Position numbers and translations under genes: made by a program. A DNA stretch of 8,664 nt from NCBI GenBank assembly GCA_040007395.1, contig JBDTVG010000001.1:1-8664 (forward strand), in the 5' to 3' direction. Source of the stretch: DATGFK01 sp040007395. Lineage in GTDB: Bacteria > Chloroflexota > Anaerolineae > Aggregatilineales > UBA2796. Below are positions 5,939-8,664 of this stretch, one piece after another (positions within the stretch are counted from its first letter, which is position 1; every line of letters starts with the position of its first letter). The notes under the pieces were generated by a model. It ran no database searches. It was given only the letters and a program-made list of their open reading frames with translations, and was not told the DNA's origin.

Positions 5939-7086
5939 CCAAACAAGCGGAACCCGAATATCGTCCATAAAGTGCTATACCTGAGCACGCGCCGTGCCTT
6001 ACGCAAGGCAGCATACAGCACCACCGTAATTACCAGCCCGACGAGAAACCGAGCAATCCCCAGTGGCTCTCGGTATGTCGAGAACGGTACAAAAGGCAAG
6101 ATCGCGGCGTTGGCAAGCATCAAAAACACATAGGGATGCCAACGCTGTTGCAGGGCATCCCGCCCGCCTCGCCACAGCGCCCACAGAGTCGGCAGTACGG
6201 CAAACGGAATTAAGATCAGACCTAGTACGGCGAAAATGGTGAAACCGTATTGTGCCAACCGCCAGATACCATTGAACGGAATCACCTCGAACGGTGTAGC
6301 GCCTGCTCCACCAGAACCGATTCCAAATTGACCTAACCACACTTTCAGGACGATCTGCCATACGACAAACGGCACAACTACGATCAGAGTCAGTCGGAAT
6401 ACATCCCGCCAGCGCCGCTCAAGCACATCGTAAATCAGATAGCCCGCGACAAAAAACAGCGTCGTCTCTTTCGCGAATGCTGCCAGCAGCAGCAAGATTG
6501 CTTGCCAGTTGCCACGTTTTCGCTGCTCGGCGAGGATCGCCAACAGAACTAAACCAAAAGCCAGTGGTTCGCTGGTGTTGACCCGCACTGCAAAGAAAAC
6601 ACCGCCGAACAGCCCATAGGTCAGGGCGAACCAACGATTAATCCGTTCCGCCAACAGCAGCCGTTCGAATGCCGCCGTACCTAGCCCTAACCCAATAAGA
6701 TTAATCGCCAACATGGCATAGGGAATCAGAGATTCCTGTCCCAGAGCCAGCAATCGTGCTAGCAACGGGTGGAGAATCCGCTGATAGCGATAGGCGGGTA
6801 CGTCGAGGTATTGGGCGGCGTTGGCAGGATCGAGTGCAATTGCGTAGGTGAACTGCCCGTCGTAACCCGGTTTGCCGGATGGCGTAGGCCAGATAAATTC
6901 GCGTATACCGTTGCGATAGCTTAGGAAAATGAACAGCAAATATAAGACACACAGGGTAAGCACGACCATCCAAGGACGCAACCCAAAACGTCGTGGTTTT
7001 GTGAGCGAAGGCGTTTTTACTCTTGGATTAGAGTCTGAATCAGCCACAGTTTCAGCAGCAGGTGGAGTTATCTGTAGATCTGCCAT
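5935..7086 (-). CDS. Polytopic membrane protein with YDGQ motif, possible GT-C-like glycosyltransferase
   Basis: A 383-residue integral membrane protein with a hydrophilic N-terminal tail of about 37 residues rich in Pro, Ser and Thr, then roughly eight to ten membrane segments (the first at about 40-56). After segment one comes a loop with GYDGQFTYAIALDP (74-87, D76) and VPAYRYQRILHPLLARLLALGQ-type sequence (96-117); later come FAKETTLF (204-211) and STYREPLGIARF (336-347). This layout, with an acidic residue in the first external loop and a KE pair in a later segment, recalls GT-C membrane glycosyltransferases that use polyprenyl-phosphate sugars. That is my inference; I do not recognise a named family. 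Its ATG shares one base with the stop of the upstream gene (TAATG), so the two are almost surely cotranslated. It lies at the inner membrane. Confidence 0.8.
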   Translation of the reverse strand: MADLQITPPAAETVADSDSNPRVKTPSLTKPRRFGLRPWMVVLTLCVLYLLFIFLSYRNGIREFIWPTPSGKPGYDGQFTYAIALDPANAAQYLDVPAYRYQRILHPLLARLLALGQESLIPYAMLAINLIGLGLGTAAFERLLLAERINRWFALTYGLFGGVFFAVRVNTSEPLAFGLVLLAILAEQRKRGNWQAILLLLAAFAKETTLFFVAGYLIYDVLERRWRDVFRLTLIVVVPFVVWQIVLKVWLGQFGIGSGGAGATPFEVIPFNGIWRLAQYGFTIFAVLGLILIPFAVLPTLWALWRGGRDALQQRWHPYVFLMLANAAILPFVPFSTYREPLGIARFLVGLVITVVLYAALRKARRVLRYSTLWTIFGFRLFG

Positions 7087-7664
7087 TAGTCGCGCTCAAT
7101 GACGAGGCCATAGCCACGGGCTATTACAGGTTGCAAACCATCAGCAATCTGCTTTAAGACACGCCGCATCCCCGGCGTATGGGACTGCTTCTCGACTGCC
7201 TTGATACAGTACTCATACAGCGCGACGGTAGACTCAGGGGTCAAGTATCCAACGATCTCCCACATGGCTCGTAACCCTTCGCGAAAGCCCGGTTGCACGC
7301 TCAATTCGCCAGTGCTATCCATACCGATAAATGGAACGGCACTGTTTAGTTCAGAGCCGCCCAACCGCACTCGAAAGACATCTGGGTGATGGTAAACCAG
7401 AATCAGGGGATAGGCCAAGCCAACCAGTGTTCCCTCTGGGTCACGCAGTTCGGGGTTGGCGGCTTCCTCGGTGAAGACCCAGCTATAATTGTCTTCAATC
7501 AAAACCCGCGACAATTCGTATTCGTCGTAGATCGTCTCATCGTAAATGGTTAGCACATCTTTTGCCTGTGAAAGATCGCCGCGATAGATCCCGGCGCGTA
7601 AGGCCGGCAGCGCCTCGTTGAGATAACTCCGAATGTCGTAGGCGGTTAGCACAAATTCGGGCAA
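7086..7664 (-). CDS. Conserved-looking soluble protein of unknown function
   Basis: A 192-residue protein beginning at TTG 7664 (PEFVLTAYDIRSYL). That start is set by AGGAG six bases upstream; the open frame runs 46 residues further up, but that part is basic, of low protein quality and lacks its own ribosome site. I do not recognise the family. It has no signal peptide or membrane segment and looks alpha/beta, with an acidic first half (an IYDETIYDEYELSR stretch near residue 42) and a central hydrophobic run (LVGLAYPLILVYHHPDVF). No nucleotide-binding or metal motif is clear. It is the first gene of the minus-strand run and its TAA overlaps the ATG of the membrane-protein gene by one base, so the two products may work together. 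Confidence 0.7.
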   Translation of the reverse strand: MPEFVLTAYDIRSYLNEALPALRAGIYRGDLSQAKDVLTIYDETIYDEYELSRVLIEDNYSWVFTEEAANPELRDPEGTLVGLAYPLILVYHHPDVFRVRLGGSELNSAVPFIGMDSTGELSVQPGFREGLRAMWEIVGYLTPESTVALYEYCIKAVEKQSHTPGMRRVLKQIADGLQPVIARGYGLVIERD

Positions 7665-7670
7665 AGATCT

Positions 7671-7675
7671 CTCCT
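7671..7675 (-). promoter_or_regulatory. Ribosome binding site that sets a TTG start at 7664
   Basis: On the minus strand AGGAG (within GAGGAGAG) ends 6 bases before TTG at 7664-7662. It moves the start 46 codons inside the longest open frame. Confidence 0.8.
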
Positions 7676-7801
7676 CATGCGTGCAATTTGCTTTAAATCC
7701 TATTATGCCCTGATCGCGACATCGCCGCCTAGGTGAAATTGTCGATTTGCGAATGCAATAAATTTTTATGGTAAAGGGCGGTGCGTTATACTCACCTGAC
7801 A

Positions 7802-7823
7802 TTTCTCATTGAAGTTTGAGAAA
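7802..7823. promoter_or_regulatory. Inverted repeat in the promoter of the PNPOx-family gene, candidate operator
   Basis: TTTCTCA (7802-7808) and TGAGAAA (7817-7823) are a perfect 7-bp inverted repeat with an 8-base centre. The left arm covers the -35 position and the right arm ends one base before TATAAT, the place where a repressor dimer would block polymerase. No regulator gene is adjacent. Confidence 0.45.
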
Positions 7824-7830
7824 ATATAAT
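7803..7830 (+). promoter_or_regulatory. Probable promoter of the PNPOx-family gene
   Basis: A perfect TATAAT at 7825-7830 lies 16 bases after TTCTCA (7803-7808), a 4 of 6 match to the -35 consensus and the same hexamer proposed at the miaB promoter. The leader would be about 45 bases. Confidence 0.6.
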
Positions 7831-7883
7831 ATCAGGCAGAAACAGGCTTGAGACAATAAAGTGAAGGGGAATAGGGGCCAATT

Positions 7884-8447
7884 ATGGCAAAAGTCCATGA
7901 TCTCATTACCGACGATTTACAGGCGTTTATCAAGGCGCAGCATCTCTTTTTTGTCGGCTCCGCGCCGATGGATGCCACAGGCCATGTGAACATTTCACCG
8001 AAGGGGCAAGACTGCTTCCGTATCCTTTCGCCGCATCAGGTCGCCTATCTTGATCTGACGGGCAGCGGCAACGAAACCTCGGCGCATCTGTACGAAAACG
8101 GGCGGATCACCTTCATGTTCTGCGCGTTCGACGGCCCACCAAATATCTTGCGACTGTATGGCACTGGGCGCACTGTGCTACTAGATTCAACCGAGTGGGC
8201 GGACTTGAGCGCACTCTTTCCCGCGATTCCCGGCGCGCGCCAGATCATTGTGGCGGATATTTCACGGGTGCAAACGTCATGCGGCTTTGCTGTGCCATTG
8301 TACGACTACATGAGCGAACGCGAAACGCTGATCAAGTGGGCTGAAACCAAAGGTAACGATGGTTTGACCGCTTATCGTCAGGAGAAAAACAGCCAGAGCA
8401 TTGACGCATTGCCCACCCCTATTGGTGAGCAGCAGACGACCAGTTAA
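7884..8447 (+). CDS. Pyridoxamine 5'-phosphate oxidase family (split-barrel flavin-binding) protein
   Basis: A 187-residue cytoplasmic protein with the split-barrel fold of the PNPOx superfamily. Recognisable parts are LFFVGSAPMDATGHVNISPKGQD (about 21-43), VAYLDLTGSGNETSAHLYENGRITFMFCAFDG (about 53-84), and ILRLYGTGRTV (88-98), the typical strand order of this subgroup. The C-terminal region (SCGFAVPLYDYMSERETLIKW) is also characteristic. Members bind FMN or a related flavin; most are not true PdxH enzymes and their substrates are unknown, so B6 synthesis should not be assumed. The start at ATG 7884 is backed by AGGGG six bases upstream. The gene stands alone with its own promoter and ends just before a hairpin. 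Confidence 0.88.
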   Translation: MAKVHDLITDDLQAFIKAQHLFFVGSAPMDATGHVNISPKGQDCFRILSPHQVAYLDLTGSGNETSAHLYENGRITFMFCAFDGPPNILRLYGTGRTVLLDSTEWADLSALFPAIPGARQIIVADISRVQTSCGFAVPLYDYMSERETLIKWAETKGNDGLTAYRQEKNSQSIDALPTPIGEQQTTS

Positions 8448-8465
8448 CTTAGCCTATGAAAAGCG

Positions 8466-8499
8466 GACTCGTGGTTACGGTGTGCCGTCACCACGAGTC
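8466..8499. terminator. Hairpin between convergent genes, probable bidirectional terminator
   Basis: GACTCGTGGT (8466-8475) pairs perfectly with ACCACGAGTC (8490-8499); inside it ACGG (8477-8480) pairs with CCGT (8485-8488) across one T/C mismatch, closing a TGTG loop. There is no T-tract on either side. The TAA of the minus-strand gene (8477-8475) falls inside the hairpin, as at 5430-5467. Confidence 0.65.
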
Positions 8500-8664
8500 G
8501 CCTGATAGACGATCCACAGACGTTGCAAAGCGGTGATATGGTTGCCTGCTGCTAGAATTACCAAACCGGGGACAATCCAGCCTGTGAGCAGCATCGCGAT
8601 CAGAATAATCGTCCGAACGAGTCGATCAAAAAAGCCTTCTTTAATCGAGCGAATGTCCAATCCC
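8475..8664 (-). CDS. CDP-alcohol phosphatidyltransferase family protein, C-terminal part (cut by window edge)
   Basis: The visible residues, about 62 up to the stop, start inside the window edge and run in an open frame. They contain a D-R-x2-R stretch (FFDRLVRTIIL), a hydrophobic membrane helix, and GNHITALQRLWIVYQAT; this last T-x-x-QR pattern followed by a short basic tail is the usual C-terminus of CDP-alcohol phosphatidyltransferases such as PgsA and phosphatidylinositol-phosphate synthases. The catalytic DGx2ARx8Gx3Dx3D motif would lie upstream, outside the window, so the assignment is by C-terminal likeness only and the head-group acceptor cannot be told. The TTG at 8660 is in frame but is most likely internal. 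It would act in the inner membrane in phospholipid synthesis. Confidence 0.65.
   Translation of the reverse strand, partial: GLDIRSIKEGFFDRLVRTIILIAMLLTGWIVPGLVILAAGNHITALQRLWIVYQATRGDGTP

Noticed and set aside
7665..7802. 46-residue N-terminal extension of the unknown protein on the minus strand
   Set aside because: The extension is basic and protein-poor, while a TTG with an ideal AGGAG lies inside at 7664.

Overview
The window reads as a piece of a bacterial chromosome with moderate GC, probably from Chloroflexota. That placement is an inference from the style of several proteins (the ferredoxin with a long acidic tail, the MiaB variant, the UbiA-type prenyltransferase, an Uma2 gene, the YDGQ-type membrane protein); no ribosomal RNA or other decisive marker is present. 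Genes are closely packed on both strands, with GTG and TTG starts supported by good Shine-Dalgarno (SD) sequences. I see no phage, insertion sequence, CRISPR array, tRNA or rRNA, and no gene-free stretch longer than about 220 bases.

Layout. (1) Positions 1-470, plus strand: the last codons of an unknown gene, then a ferredoxin of the seven-iron type, closed by a textbook Rho-independent terminator. (2) Positions 476-2775, plus strand: a single-domain response regulator overlapping by 4 bases a YraN/UPF0102 nuclease-like gene, then miaB, the tRNA methylthiotransferase, probably with its own promoter. (3) Positions 2779-3642, minus strand: a UbiA-superfamily prenyltransferase most like lycopene elongases; its 5' end is a threefold 12-base tandem repeat, each copy carrying an ATG. 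(4) Positions 3853-5406, plus strand, divergent from it: an exported PQQ-type beta-propeller protein with three close cysteine pairs. (5) Positions 5463-7664, minus strand: a tight three-gene run made of an unknown soluble protein, a polytopic membrane protein with glycosyltransferase-like features, and an Uma2-family nuclease whose N-terminus is missing and whose start region looks frameshifted. (6) Positions 7884-8447, plus strand: a flavin-reductase-like PNPOx-family protein with a clear TATAAT promoter. (7) Positions 8475-8664, minus strand: the C-terminal end of a CDP-alcohol phosphatidyltransferase, cut by the window edge.

How the genes relate. Most are housekeeping or metabolic genes with no shared pathway that I can defend. 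Two membrane-lipid themes appear (prenyl transfer, phospholipid head-group transfer), but the genes are not adjacent. I did not find a convincing new multi-gene system. The points that deserve a second look are the repeat-built start of the prenyltransferase gene, the disrupted Uma2 5' end, the receiver-YraN coupling, the unknown-protein/membrane-protein pair, and two convergent junctions where a long hairpin without a T-tract contains the stop codon of the minus-strand gene.
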